This document shows, one piece after another, positions 46,415 to 55,329 of a DNA stretch of 64,000 nucleotides. Source of the DNA: UBA9926 sp038131595 (lineage in GTDB: Bacteria > Pseudomonadota > Gammaproteobacteria > Pseudomonadales > Azotimanducaceae); contig JAYPPR010000001.1 of NCBI GenBank assembly GCA_038131595.1, forward strand, positions 82,273-146,272, given 5' to 3'. Under the pieces are notes generated by a model, which saw only the letters and a program-made list of their open reading frames with translations, was not told where the DNA came from and made no database searches. The translations under genes were made by a program, and so were the position numbers. Positions within the stretch are counted from its first letter, which is position 1. Every line of letters begins with the position of its first letter.

Positions 46415-47041
46415 TTACCAGCGAGTACTGAGGCCGACCGCGATGTGCGAGCCCACCTCGATCATCTTTTGCCAAGCTACCAAAAAGGGCCTTCCTTCAG
46501 TATCTGCATGGGAACGAGCCTCTTCCCGATGCACGAGCTCATCGTGCCGGCAGTCGTAGAGCAACTGCATGATTTCATTCGAAGGGTCGGCAGTGGGTTC
46601 TTTGCCGAGTGAGATCAGTTGCGATAAGTAGTGCTGGTCAACGAAGGTTTCTACCGCGTCCACCGTGGCAAACACTGCATTGCGACCCAAAAGGGCAGGC
46701 AAGAGTCCTGCCAAATACCCGGCCACTCTCCACAGTGGTAATAGTTTGGTCAGGTCCTTGGGCTCAAGTAGGGCCTCCATGCGCTCAAGGTGCGTAGTTT
46801 CTGTCTCAAGGTGCTGGCTGGCGAATTCAATAACGACGGGGTCCCGGGTAACCCTAAGGATGGCTCGATAAAGATAAACCGCGCCGTACTCCCCCGCGTG
46901 ATCTGTTCTGAGTGCTGCGGTTAGCCAGTCAGCTCGTTTGAGGGCTGCTGGAGCATCCGTTTTTAGAGGAATGGACGTCATGCCGACGTGCATATAAGGT
47001 TTTCCAGTAAATTTAGATTTTGTACGCAAAGTGCTGACCAT
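46415..47041 (-). CDS. coq7: Coq7-type demethoxyubiquinone hydroxylase
   Basis: Di-iron monooxygenase of 208 residues that hydroxylates a ubiquinone precursor. RTDHAGEYGAVYLYRAI and HLETETTHLERMEALL give the first Glu and ExxH, and VDAVETFVDQHYL with CRHDELVHREEA the second Glu and ExxH, the four-helix di-iron set. Hydrophobic residues between helices (VAGYLAGLLPALLG) fit membrane association. GGAG precedes the ATG. The gene is of normal length. Confidence 0.93.
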   Translation of the reverse strand: MVSTLRTKSKFTGKPYMHVGMTSIPLKTDAPAALKRADWLTAALRTDHAGEYGAVYLYRAILRVTRDPVVIEFASQHLETETTHLERMEALLEPKDLTKLLPLWRVAGYLAGLLPALLGRNAVFATVDAVETFVDQHYLSQLISLGKEPTADPSNEIMQLLYDCRHDELVHREEARSHADTEGRPFLVAWQKMIEVGSHIAVGLSTRW

Positions 47042-47253
47042 CAGGTCAGCTCCAGTTGAGGCGAGTCCGTTAACATGGGATTGGTTCTCAGATGGAGCGC
47101 TTCACCGTGTTGGGCGACCGACCCGTTTAAGAGCTTCGGCCGCGTCAAAGAGGTCTCAAACACACAGGTTGACGGCTGGCTCTGATATTCAACTGGGCGG
47201 CTGATTGAGGCTCCTGTTGATTCGAGTTCGCTGATGCTCTAACTCGGGCGAGA

Positions 47254-48504
47254 CTATTGCTCGCTCACAGGATGATCGCTTTTGCGCTGCAAGCGTTTTC
47301 TTCCCTCTCGTTCAAGTTTCAAGCTGCGAAGAATAAAACCCAAGAAGGCTTCCGTCTTTCTCCTTCTTATCTTGCGTTTGATCAATCGTTTCATGTGCGG
47401 CGTCGCATCATAGGTGCCCTCGCGCTGTCCATGGCCTTGGTGTATGGCTAGCTTTGGGATGTCCACGACGTCCATGGGTGCGGTAAGGGTGAGGCTGGTA
47501 GTCGTTGGTAGCCGGCAGACATCATCATCGCAGGCTTGGAATTGCACGTGGATAGTAAGGTCGATGTTGTCCTGATCTAGCGGGCGAACCTCACTGGCTA
47601 ATTCGCCCGTGGCATAAAAGGGGATGATGAATTCGGCGCGGCCATGCCAAACCTGCAAATCAACACCGACCGACGGCAACTGAAGCAACTCGGTCTCGGG
47701 CGTAACGATCGGCAGGGTGATAAGGCCAGTTGGCCTTTCGTCACGGTGATAGTCAAAGGAACATGCCCTCGGGCGCGGGTTCCCCATAAACGTGAAGACC
47801 ATGGGGATATCGAGCCTAATCACTAAGTGTCGGATCATGCCCTGACGAATACGTCCATTTCCGCCTCGCACGCGTGCGGTAATATCGACCGAGTCGACTG
47901 AAGTACTCGTGACAGGTGCATTATCGTCTCGGCCAATATGACCGAGCGCCGCATCCAACAGGGTCTCCGGACTGTCACGCTTTTTTATACGAGTCATGGA
48001 AAAACCGGCCGGTCACTTTTCCATCAGCGTCACAAACAAACGCACCAGGGTAGGGAATGCCAAAGAGCATGGCGTCTCCCGGCTTAATCTGGTCATTCAA
48101 GATCCCGTAGCGACGAATCACCTCTGAATCAATGTCAGAGAGGAGTGGGAAGGGGATAGACTGTCCCTCGGCGAAGGCTCGAAGCGCGGGTTGGTCGTCA
48201 TAGGAAATGGCGTAGAGTTTAACGCCTGCTGCCTCGAAGGCAGGGTACGCATCTCGCAGCTCACCGAGCTGCGTCCAGCAGGGAGGTCACCAAACCGCAG
48301 AGCGGAAAATACAATCACTGCCGGTGCTTGACCTCGGTCCTCGTGGAAACTGATTAAACGCCCGAAGGCATCAGGTAACTGAAAATCGGGCAGTCGTGAT
48401 CCCAGAGAAGGCCCGAGCGTTCGGTCAGTCGGCATGCTGGCTCTGGCAGGATGGCCGAGTGGGACTGGGGCATCAAACCCATGCTCATCGCGTTCAACGA
48501 CCAT
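47254..48504 (-). CDS. Redoxin / DsbD-like fusion selenoprotein (UPPC), two frameshifts
   Basis: Peroxiredoxin/thioredoxin-like protein fused to a DsbD-N-like domain, about 416 residues. SRLPDFQLPDAFGRLISF (residues ~35-53) opens the redoxin fold. The active site reads FRSAVW, an in-frame TGA (48289-48287), then PPCWTQLGELRDAYPAF, so UPPC replaces CxxC. The chain continues with KLYAISYDDQPALRAFA and IPYPGAFVCDADGKV, then a beta-rich C-domain with VQFQACDDDVCRL (CxxxxC). One T is missing in the run 48306-48309 just before the active site, and one A is extra at 47981-47986. A perfect SECIS hairpin follows the UGA. Without repair the product would be cut into fragments. Confidence 0.87.
48256..48272 (-). 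promoter_or_regulatory. Predicted bacterial SECIS hairpin
   Basis: On the coding strand, GCAGCTC-GGT-GAGCTGC is a perfect 7-bp stem with a GGU apical loop; the GG is about 22 nt after the UGA. Both fit the known bacterial SECIS rule. Confidence 0.8.
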
Positions 48505-48687
48505 CCTACGTTCCTAAGCCTTTGTCAGTGGACAGAATCGCACCTGGAGGTGGACTGATTTCAAGCGCGATGTCTTACGTCGGTTAAACGCCGTTTGCTC
48601 GGCAAAGAGGAAGCCGAAAGTACCGTGCGCTTAGTACTGGTATCGGGTTAATCTTTCAGCTCACCAAACCAAATAGGACGCGCGACT

Positions 48688-49278
48688 ATGGCCCATGTCG
48701 ATCCACTATCGCGAAGTGAACTCGCTGAATTTGAGCCACTATTTCAAATGGTAGAAGGGTCCATGGGATTTGTGCCCAACAGTTTTCTAACTATGGCGCG
48801 CTGGCCTGAGTTGCTTTCGGCTTTTTCTGCATATGCCGGTACCGTGATGGGCCCAGGCGTGATCGAACCAGAACTGAAGCAGCTCATTGCCTTCGTGGTG
48901 AGCCAATCCGCGGGATGTCGATATTGCCAAGCACACACGTCGCACGTGGCAGAAAAACGGGGCGCTACCGCCGATAAGATTCAGGCTGCGTTTGAGTTTG
49001 AGACAAGCGATCTCTTTTCAGAGCGAGAGCGCTCGGCGCTCCGAATTGCGTTACACGCGGGTATGGTGCCAAACGCCGCCGATAGTGAGCACTTTAAAGC
49101 GGCGAGCGAACACTTTGATGAGCGAGAACTCGTTGAGATTGTTGCTGTGATCTCGCTCTTTGGTGCGCTGAACCGTTGGAACGACACGCTGGCAACGTCG
49201 CTTGAGGCGTCGCCCATTGCTTTTGCAGAGAGCATGTTGGCGGGCGCGGGATGGAGTATTGGAAAGCACAGCGCATAG
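48688..49278 (+). CDS. AhpD/CMD-family (carboxymuconolactone decarboxylase-like) protein
   Basis: All-helical protein of 196 residues. MVEGSMGFVPNSFLTMARWP is the usual N-terminal region, and SAGCRYCQAHTSHVAEKRGA contains the AhpD CxxC and His, so alkylhydroperoxidase-type activity is likely. The active site is an ordinary CRYC, not Sec. It is divergent from the redoxin selenoprotein gene, so both could serve peroxide defence (inference). Confidence 0.9.
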   Translation: MAHVDPLSRSELAEFEPLFQMVEGSMGFVPNSFLTMARWPELLSAFSAYAGTVMGPGVIEPELKQLIAFVVSQSAGCRYCQAHTSHVAEKRGATADKIQAAFEFETSDLFSERERSALRIALHAGMVPNAADSEHFKAASEHFDERELVEIVAVISLFGALNRWNDTLATSLEASPIAFAESMLAGAGWSIGKHSA

Positions 49279-49540
49279 TGGGTTCCACAACTAGTGATAA
49301 GTCGCTGGAGCTCGTCTTCGAAGGGAGCTGCGCTTTGGATAGAAAGGAATAAGCGTTTAGGCGCAGACAGCCGATGCCTAGCATCGGATACAACCTGTCA
49401 GGTGTCAGGATCGTATATCAACTGCGTGATGTCAGATGAAGCATGCGGGGTCTCAACACTAGGGTTTTAGAATCGAAAGGCGAGTGACTTGCCAAGCGAT
49501 TTGAATCGAGCGATAAACGTTTTTTTGAGCGAGTCTAATC

Positions 49541-50452
49541 ATGGATCAGCCGACGCAAACGACAGAGCAGGTTTGGCCCGAGCGCCCGCTTGAGGACTAC
49601 CTTGCTGAATTGCGAGAAACCGGATTCACCGTGTTGGATAACCTGGTGGACGAAGAAGCGCTCGCTCGCATCGTAGCTGCAACCGATGCCCGAATACCTA
49701 AGCTTGACCCTCCGCCACCCGAATTTGATGGCCGGTTCGGCGTGCCAGACGGGATCTCCTGGAGCCAAGACATCTGCCATGCGGTCACCCATCCTGCAGC
49801 ACTCTGGGTGATGCGCACGTACCTTCAAACCGATGGGATCCGCTTTTGTCACCAGCCAGCGATGACGGTGCTGAGGCCAGCAAAAGACTTACTGGGTGAG
49901 TTCCCTGAGGAGGGATGGCACGCGGATTATCCTTATCATCCCGATGTGTATCCTGATGACCGCTGGCGTGATGAAACGGTCTACGGTGTTCAATTTAACT
50001 TGTGCATTGATGACTTCACGCTGGAAAACGGCGCGACCCAATATGTGCCCGGCTCGCACCTTGCGTGCCGCTGGCCGCCCAGGGCCTTTAACGAGAGCGG
50101 CACCAGGATGGGCGTTGCGCCGCATGATGAAGTAGTGCAAATGGTGGCAAGGGCCGGGGCTGCGCTGATCTATGACTCAAGGACATGGCACCGAGCGTGC
50201 CCTGAACTGAACGCCAGCGGTAAGGATCGTCGAGCTATTTTGAATGCGGTTTGTCCGGACTGGGTGCGCTCGATGGTTGATAAAACCGCAGGCACAGAGC
50301 GCTATCGAGCAAGCGGAATGGCAGACCAACTACCCGCGAGCGTGAGCAGCGAGATAGAAAGGCTCTGCCATGATTCGCCGTTGCCCGCCCCGAACGATGC
50401 GCCGGTCATTACAGAAAAGGTCTACAACGGCCCGAGAAAAATTCAGATCTAG
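49541..50452 (+). CDS. Phytanoyl-CoA dioxygenase (PhyH) family protein
   Basis: Fe(II)/2-oxoglutarate dioxygenase of 303 residues. GWHADYPYHPD is the HxD iron motif (about residue 128), NLCIDDFTLENGATQYVPGSH the family strand pair, and DSRTWHRACPELN the distal His. The start gives a family-like N-terminal region (LAELRETGFTVLDNL). The substrate may be a lipid-like acid or other hydrophobic compound, but it is not defined. The 5' region is 260 bp long with no gene. Confidence 0.92.
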   Translation: MDQPTQTTEQVWPERPLEDYLAELRETGFTVLDNLVDEEALARIVAATDARIPKLDPPPPEFDGRFGVPDGISWSQDICHAVTHPAALWVMRTYLQTDGIRFCHQPAMTVLRPAKDLLGEFPEEGWHADYPYHPDVYPDDRWRDETVYGVQFNLCIDDFTLENGATQYVPGSHLACRWPPRAFNESGTRMGVAPHDEVVQMVARAGAALIYDSRTWHRACPELNASGKDRRAILNAVCPDWVRSMVDKTAGTERYRASGMADQLPASVSSEIERLCHDSPLPAPNDAPVITEKVYNGPRKIQI

Positions 50453-50523
50453 TCGTTTTGATGAAAGTGGTTGAGAGTGAGATTGCAGTTGGGCTGCGGG
50501 TAATGCTTTGAGTGGGGCTCTAA

Positions 50524-51267
50524 GTGGTGAGAAGAAAGGTAGGATTTGGTGACGGCGCGGGTGCGCTGATCGATGGGTTCAGGCACCTTTCTCATCCAGC
50601 GCTGCGGGCTTGGGTGATCTGGCCGATACTCATTAATCTTGCTGTCTTCGCAGGGCTTGCATGGCTGCTGACAGGCTGGTTAACGGGCAGTATTCAAGGC
50701 GTCATGGACGGTTTGCCCGAGTGGCTCAATTTTCTCCGTTGGATCATGTGGGTGCTCGCAGTGCTGATGATGGCACTCGTTTTTGGCGTGAGCTTTACCA
50801 CATTGACCCTGCTGATTGGGGCGCCCTTTTATGTGGTGCTCACCCGCCGGGCAATGATGCTAGTCAGTGTTGAACCGTTTCCTCCTGCAGACACTGGCAT
50901 CACAGCCCTGGTTCAAGAAACGGTCAGCGCTGTGCTTCGAGAGCTCAGCAAGATCCGGCGATTTATTCCTTGGGTGCTTCTGGCATTGGTCGTTAGCGTT
51001 ATCCCCGTCATCAATGTACTGGCGCCGATCGTATGGCTCCTCGTGAATAGCTGGATTTTTGCATTCCAGTTTGTCGACTACCCTATCGATGCGAGGCAGC
51101 GACCGATCACCGAGACTCGAGAGTGGCTTGCTGAACATCGAGCGGCAGCCTTTGGTGTGGGCGCAGGCGTTGCCTTATGCGCAAGCGTGCCGTTTTTGAA
51201 TGTTGTGGCGTTTCCCGCTGCGATTATCGGCGCATGCCAGTTAGTGGAGTCCAGCCGTTCGGGCTAA
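50524..51267 (+). CDS. cysZ: CysZ/EI24-like membrane protein
   Basis: Polytopic inner-membrane protein of 247 residues. GALIDGFRHLSHPALRAWVIWPILIN is the CysZ-type N-terminus (shown in part: RHLSHPALRAW), followed by several long hydrophobic helices; RFIPWVLLALVVSVIPVINV and the C-terminal helix fit the EI24/CysZ family, a sulfate permease. A cysteine biosynthesis context is absent, so transport of sulfate is by family only. GTG start, weak ribosome binding site. Confidence 0.87.
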   Translation: MVRRKVGFGDGAGALIDGFRHLSHPALRAWVIWPILINLAVFAGLAWLLTGWLTGSIQGVMDGLPEWLNFLRWIMWVLAVLMMALVFGVSFTTLTLLIGAPFYVVLTRRAMMLVSVEPFPPADTGITALVQETVSAVLRELSKIRRFIPWVLLALVVSVIPVINVLAPIVWLLVNSWIFAFQFVDYPIDARQRPITETREWLAEHRAAAFGVGAGVALCASVPFLNVVAFPAAIIGACQLVESSRSG

Positions 51268-51624
51268 CCATCGCTCACCCCACCAGCGGTTGCCGAAAGT
51301 TGAGGGCCTCTGCCGAAAAGCTTACTTCTGGCAACTGTTGCAACACACAGTTGCCATAAGAGGAAATCTTTTGTCTCTTGGTCACTGAGCTTTCGGCCAT
51401 AGCGCAGAGGGAGCGGCAAGCTTGAGGCAAGCGCATCGTGATTGGACCGAGGGTTTTGAAGCTAGGGTGTTGAATACGCGTTGGCGTCTTACGCTTGTGC
51501 GTCGCGAGCAAAGTCTCGGGCAAGTAGAGGCAGATCCAGTAACGAACTGCAAATTTGTCCCTCATCGGTTCATTGGTCCATCGGTACCCCAGTACAGGCA
51601 GCGTTAGCAGTTGGTAAGCAGTGC
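51268..51624. other. Intergenic region with an 8-bp hairpin
   Basis: About 357 bp after CysZ. GGCAACTG (51330-51337) and CAGTTGCC (51348-51355) form a perfect stem with a 10-nt loop. Nothing else recognised. Confidence 0.4.
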
Positions 51625-52515
51625 TTAGCGACCTGACTGATAGTCATCTCTGCAGGCGACGATGGTCTGAATAAACAGCTGGACGAGAGGTGTCTCGGCG
51701 GCCTCCGCTTTGCAAGGCAAGCGCTTCGCCAGCTCGCGGCAGGAAACCCTGGCACTTCCGCCAGCAACCCCGCTTTGATCTCCGGTTCAAACACTGCTCT
51801 TGGTCCGCCAAGGATATAGTCGAAGTGCAAGCGCCACGCGTTTGAGCAGCGCATAATTTTCTGAGACGAGTCGCGGCCGAGGCCTTGATTCGTCAGCGTC
51901 CGACTCGACCGCCCCTTGAAGGGGAGGGGAGGCATATGGATAGCCTAAAAAATCTGGGTCTTTGACTTGCAAAATCGGATGGTCGGGACGAGCAACGTTG
52001 ATGGTGGGTTCCTGGATGAGGTCCACCGCGATGAGCCCCCTCTCTTTTATGTCTTGCCTATCCGCAGCAAATGGCCCCGCGATCACATCCAGGTCACCTG
52101 CTTCGAGTCTAGCCATCAGGACATCGGCATGCTCGGTTAGCACAGAGAACCTTACGTTTCCTGTTTGTTTCCGCAGTTCAATGAGCGTCTGGGGTATGAG
52201 CACTTGCTCAATAATCGGCCCCACACCGATGCGTAATTCTCCCGCATCCCGATCAACGAGCCGACGCACCTGCCGTTCGACGCTGGACACTTGTGCCTTG
52301 ATAGCGGCGCTCTGCTCGATGAGGTAGTTGGCGATCGGGGTCGGCGTTAACCCTCGCGCACTGCGATGGAACAGCGAGGTGTCCAGTTGCTGCTCAAGAC
52401 GCGCCAATCGCTTGCTCAATGTGGGTTGCGAGATGTGCAATGACTCGGCGGCTTGGGTGATGCTGCCGGTTTGGCAGATAGATTCCACCATGTGGAGATC
52501 GGAAACATCGAGCAT
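51625..52515 (-). pseudogene. LysR-family regulator, two frameshifts
   Basis: Transcription factor of about 296 residues. The HTH is clear at the N-terminus: MVESICQTGSITQAAESLHI and SQPTLSKRLARLEQQLD. The effector domain shows GELRIGVGPIIEQVLIPQTL. In the original frame it ends at 51787 after VALALRLYPW; in the other frame it goes on as DYILGGPRAVFEPEIKAGLL, then a further shift gives RVSCRELAKRLPCKAEAAET and the stop at 51625-51627. The two shifts nearly cancel, so they are probably sequence errors. It lies divergent from the GST operon it may regulate. Confidence 0.85.
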
Positions 52516-52535
52516 GCGTGGCCCTAATCGAAGTA

Positions 52536-52548
52536 TTCCAAAATTTTA
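52536..52548. promoter_or_regulatory. Possible LysR box (T-N11-A)
   Basis: TTCCAAAATTTTA in the 117-bp LysR/GST divergent region has the T-N11-A form with an AAAATTTT centre. Low information, so only suggestive. Confidence 0.35.
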
Positions 52549-52632
52549 CAATAGATCCCAAAACGATTCATTTTATTTGTAGCTTATACCAGCCTAGGAT
52601 CATGGTCAGGTCATTTCATAAGGGGGGTAGGC

Positions 52633-53274
52633 ATGGGCGATCAGCCGATGATCGAAGTCTGGGGTGCTGGAACGATGCGGACCCTGCGCCCGCTATGGGT
52701 GTTAGAGGAGTTGGGGCTTGCCTATCACCTAGCGCCCATAGGCCCGAGGACTGGCGAAACCCAAACGCTGGAATACACCGAGCTAAACCCCAAACAAAAG
52801 ATCCCCTTCCTGAAAGATGGGTCCGTCAAATTGTCTGAAAGTGTGGCCATGAGTCGATACCTCATCGAGCGCTATGGGCATGAGGAAAGTCTCTCGATTC
52901 CCGCGACTATCGAGGCAAGGGCCAAAGAAGATGAGTGGGTCTGCTATGTCTATGGTGAGCTTGATGAGACAAGCCTGTATGTCATGCGCCGGCATCGAGA
53001 TCTACACGCCATTTATGGAGCCTCTGAGAATGCGGTGGATTCAGCAAAGACCTATGCCGAAAAGCATCTTGCAGTCGTTGATGGGTTTGTTGCAGACAAT
53101 GAATTCCTGCTCGAGAACCGGTTTGGGCTTGCCGACATCCTTCTGGTCTCGTGTCTTGATTGGGCAAAAGCGTACGGGTTTGATTTATCGCCCAACCTCA
53201 AGCGCTATCGGGACCGACTCATTGCGAGACCCGCGTACCAGCGAGCGCACGCGAGGAACTATGGCAATCGATAA
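52633..53274 (+). CDS. Glutathione S-transferase
   Basis: GST of 213 residues. The N-domain shows MIEVWGAGTMRTLRPLWVLE, NPKQKIPFLKDGSVKLSESV (each given in part) with the glutathione-binding ES motif, then a helical C-domain (GLADILLVSCLDWAKAYG). First gene of a probable operon with the CoA transferase, SDR and molybdoenzyme; AGGGGGG upstream. Substrate unknown. Confidence 0.9.
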   Translation: MGDQPMIEVWGAGTMRTLRPLWVLEELGLAYHLAPIGPRTGETQTLEYTELNPKQKIPFLKDGSVKLSESVAMSRYLIERYGHEESLSIPATIEARAKEDEWVCYVYGELDETSLYVMRRHRDLHAIYGASENAVDSAKTYAEKHLAVVDGFVADNEFLLENRFGLADILLVSCLDWAKAYGFDLSPNLKRYRDRLIARPAYQRAHARNYGNR

Positions 53275-53316
53275 ACCAGGAATGTTGAAAGCGGGAGCAT
53301 TTAAAAGGAGGCAAGG

Positions 53317-54498
53317 ATGGGCGCGTTAAGCGGTATCAAAGTGGTGGATTTAACGAGCATGGTGTCGGGACCTGTGGCGGCGACGATATTGGCCGATCAA
53401 GGAGCTGAAGTTGTCAAAGTTGAGCCGCTCCATGGCGAGCAGATGCGCTACCTTGGCCCTTCCGATCAAGGGACGCCGCCGACTTTTTTCTCCTGTAACC
53501 GAGGCAAACAATCCATTGCCGTGGACCTGAAATCAGAAGCTGGCCGAACGATTCTGTGGCGGTTGATTGAGCAAGCCGATGTGTTGATCCAGAACTTCAG
53601 GCCCGGCGCGATGGCTCGTATGGGGTTTAGCGACGAAGACATTCGGTCGAAAAACCCGCGCATTGTTTATGTGTCCATCAGTGGGTTTGGTGAAGCGGGA
53701 CCCTATGCCGATCAGCGGGTTTATGATCCTGTGATTCAAGCGCTGTCTGGCGCGACAGACATTCAGGCGGATCGATTGACCGGGAAGCCCACCATGTTTC
53801 GCGTCATCATTGCGGACAAAGTCGCATCACTCACGGCGTCTCAGGCGATTTCCAGTGCGCTCTATCATCGGGAGCGAACCGGAGAGGGGCAAGACATCAA
53901 GTTATCCATGCTCGATGCCATGTTGTCTTTTTTCTGGCCCGAAGCGATGGCAGGGCTCACCTACGCGGATAACGAGTGGGACCCGTCATCGAAAGGGGCG
54001 GCGATGGATCTTGTGTTCGAAGCGAGTGACGGCTACATCACGGCTGGCGCGATTTCGGATAAAGAGTGGGTCGGTATGTGCCGATCGCTTAATCGCGAGG
54101 ATTTGATTGACGATGAGCGGTTCGCCACTGCACGCGGGCGTGGGCTGAACGGGGATGAGCGAAAGCGGATCACCGGGGAGGAGATTGCGAAGTGGCCGCG
54201 CGAAGAAATCTTGGCCCGAATGCGGGAAAACGGAGTACCCAGCGCGCCCTTATTGAAGCGCTCTGAATTGCTCGATAACGATCAGATTCAAGCCGGTGGA
54301 TCGGTTGTTCGTAGCGATTACGCAGCATTTGGCGAAGTGCGTCAGGCCGCGCCAGCGGCAAGGTTTAGCGCGAGTCCGAGTGAAATCAGTGGGCCAGCGC
54401 CACGCCTGGGTGAGCACTCGGTCGACATACTGCAGGCACTGGGCTACTCAGAAGAAGAATGCAGTCAACTAGTCCAGCAAAACATTATCAAGGCGTGA
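53317..54498 (+). CDS. CaiB/BaiF-family CoA transferase
   Basis: Class III CoA transferase of 393 residues that moves CoA between carboxylic acids. GIKVVDLTSMVSGPVAATIL is the N-terminal motif, FFSCNRGKQSIAVDLKSEAG the following strand (with the SCNRGK element), and VLIQNFRPGAMARMGF the region carrying the catalytic Asp-equivalent. DLKSE and the C-terminal half are family-like. AAAGGAGG upstream of the ATG. Together with its neighbours it suggests activation or exchange of an acid in a catabolic pathway. Confidence 0.93.
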   Translation: MGALSGIKVVDLTSMVSGPVAATILADQGAEVVKVEPLHGEQMRYLGPSDQGTPPTFFSCNRGKQSIAVDLKSEAGRTILWRLIEQADVLIQNFRPGAMARMGFSDEDIRSKNPRIVYVSISGFGEAGPYADQRVYDPVIQALSGATDIQADRLTGKPTMFRVIIADKVASLTASQAISSALYHRERTGEGQDIKLSMLDAMLSFFWPEAMAGLTYADNEWDPSSKGAAMDLVFEASDGYITAGAISDKEWVGMCRSLNREDLIDDERFATARGRGLNGDERKRITGEEIAKWPREEILARMRENGVPSAPLLKRSELLDNDQIQAGGSVVRSDYAAFGEVRQAAPAARFSASPSEISGPAPRLGEHSVDILQALGYSEEECSQLVQQNIIKA

Positions 54499-54529
54499 GC
54501 GTTGGGCTTAACGTGAAAGGAGATGAATG

Positions 54530-55297
54530 ATGAAACCAGTTTGTTTAATTATGGGAGCTGGCGCCGGGATTGGCGGCACCGTCGGTAAAAAGTTTGCAAG
54601 TGAGGGCTACCACGCCGTGCTCTGCCGGCGGAGTGATGAAGCAGGCCTTGAGACGTTAGTCTCAGACATCAAGGCAGCCGGCGGTGAGGCAAGCGGATTT
54701 TTGCTCAACGCCGTGGATGAAGGGGCCATTGAAAAGCGGATCCGGCAGGTCGAGGAGGAGATTGGTCCGATAGAAGTGGTGCTGTTTAACCTTGGTGCGC
54801 AGATTGGTAATCGCTCACTCGAGGAAGTGACCTACAAGCAGTTTGAGCTAGGTTGGCGCATGGCAACCTTTGGACTATTCCGCATGGCCAAGGAGCTGTT
54901 TCCTAGAATGGAAGCGAGGGGGGGAGGAACCTTTCTCGTGACATCGGCGACGGCGGCTGTTCGAGGCAATGCCGGGCAGCATTCCCACGCGGCAGCCATG
55001 GGTGGTAGACGGATGCTGTGTCAGTCTCTTAATGCTGAATACGCGGAAAAAGGGATTCATGTGGTGCACATTTTAGTGGACGGGGCAGTGGATGCGCCGG
55101 ACACGCTTGGGAAAATGCTGGGTGAAGAGGCCTTTCAGAAGTTGCGTGAAACCCGAGGGATGGATCATGATGGATTGATGCTGCCGGAGAAAATGGCAGA
55201 GACTTATTATCACTTGGCCATGCAGCACCGCTCGGCATGGACGCACGAACTAGACTTGCGCTCGTTCTCAGATCTGGCCTGGTTTAACCATCGCTAG
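54530..55297 (+). CDS. SDR-family protein without the canonical YxxxK
   Basis: Rossmann-fold SDR-type protein of 255 residues. LIMGAGAGIGGTVGKKFASE is the cofactor motif, and FNLGAQIGN the NNAG equivalent. Where most SDRs have YxxxK, this one reads GQHSHAAAMGGRRML, with no Tyr or Lys in place, so it may be inactive as a dehydrogenase or use an unusual mechanism. ATG 54530 with AAAGGAGA (54516-54523) six nt away is preferred to ATG 54527. Located between CoA transferase and molybdoenzyme. Confidence 0.88.
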   Translation: MKPVCLIMGAGAGIGGTVGKKFASEGYHAVLCRRSDEAGLETLVSDIKAAGGEASGFLLNAVDEGAIEKRIRQVEEEIGPIEVVLFNLGAQIGNRSLEEVTYKQFELGWRMATFGLFRMAKELFPRMEARGGGTFLVTSATAAVRGNAGQHSHAAAMGGRRMLCQSLNAEYAEKGIHVVHILVDGAVDAPDTLGKMLGEEAFQKLRETRGMDHDGLMLPEKMAETYYHLAMQHRSAWTHELDLRSFSDLAWFNHR

Positions 55298-55329
55298 CAA
55301 GGGTTAGCGCTACAAAAGGAGTCGCCGAC

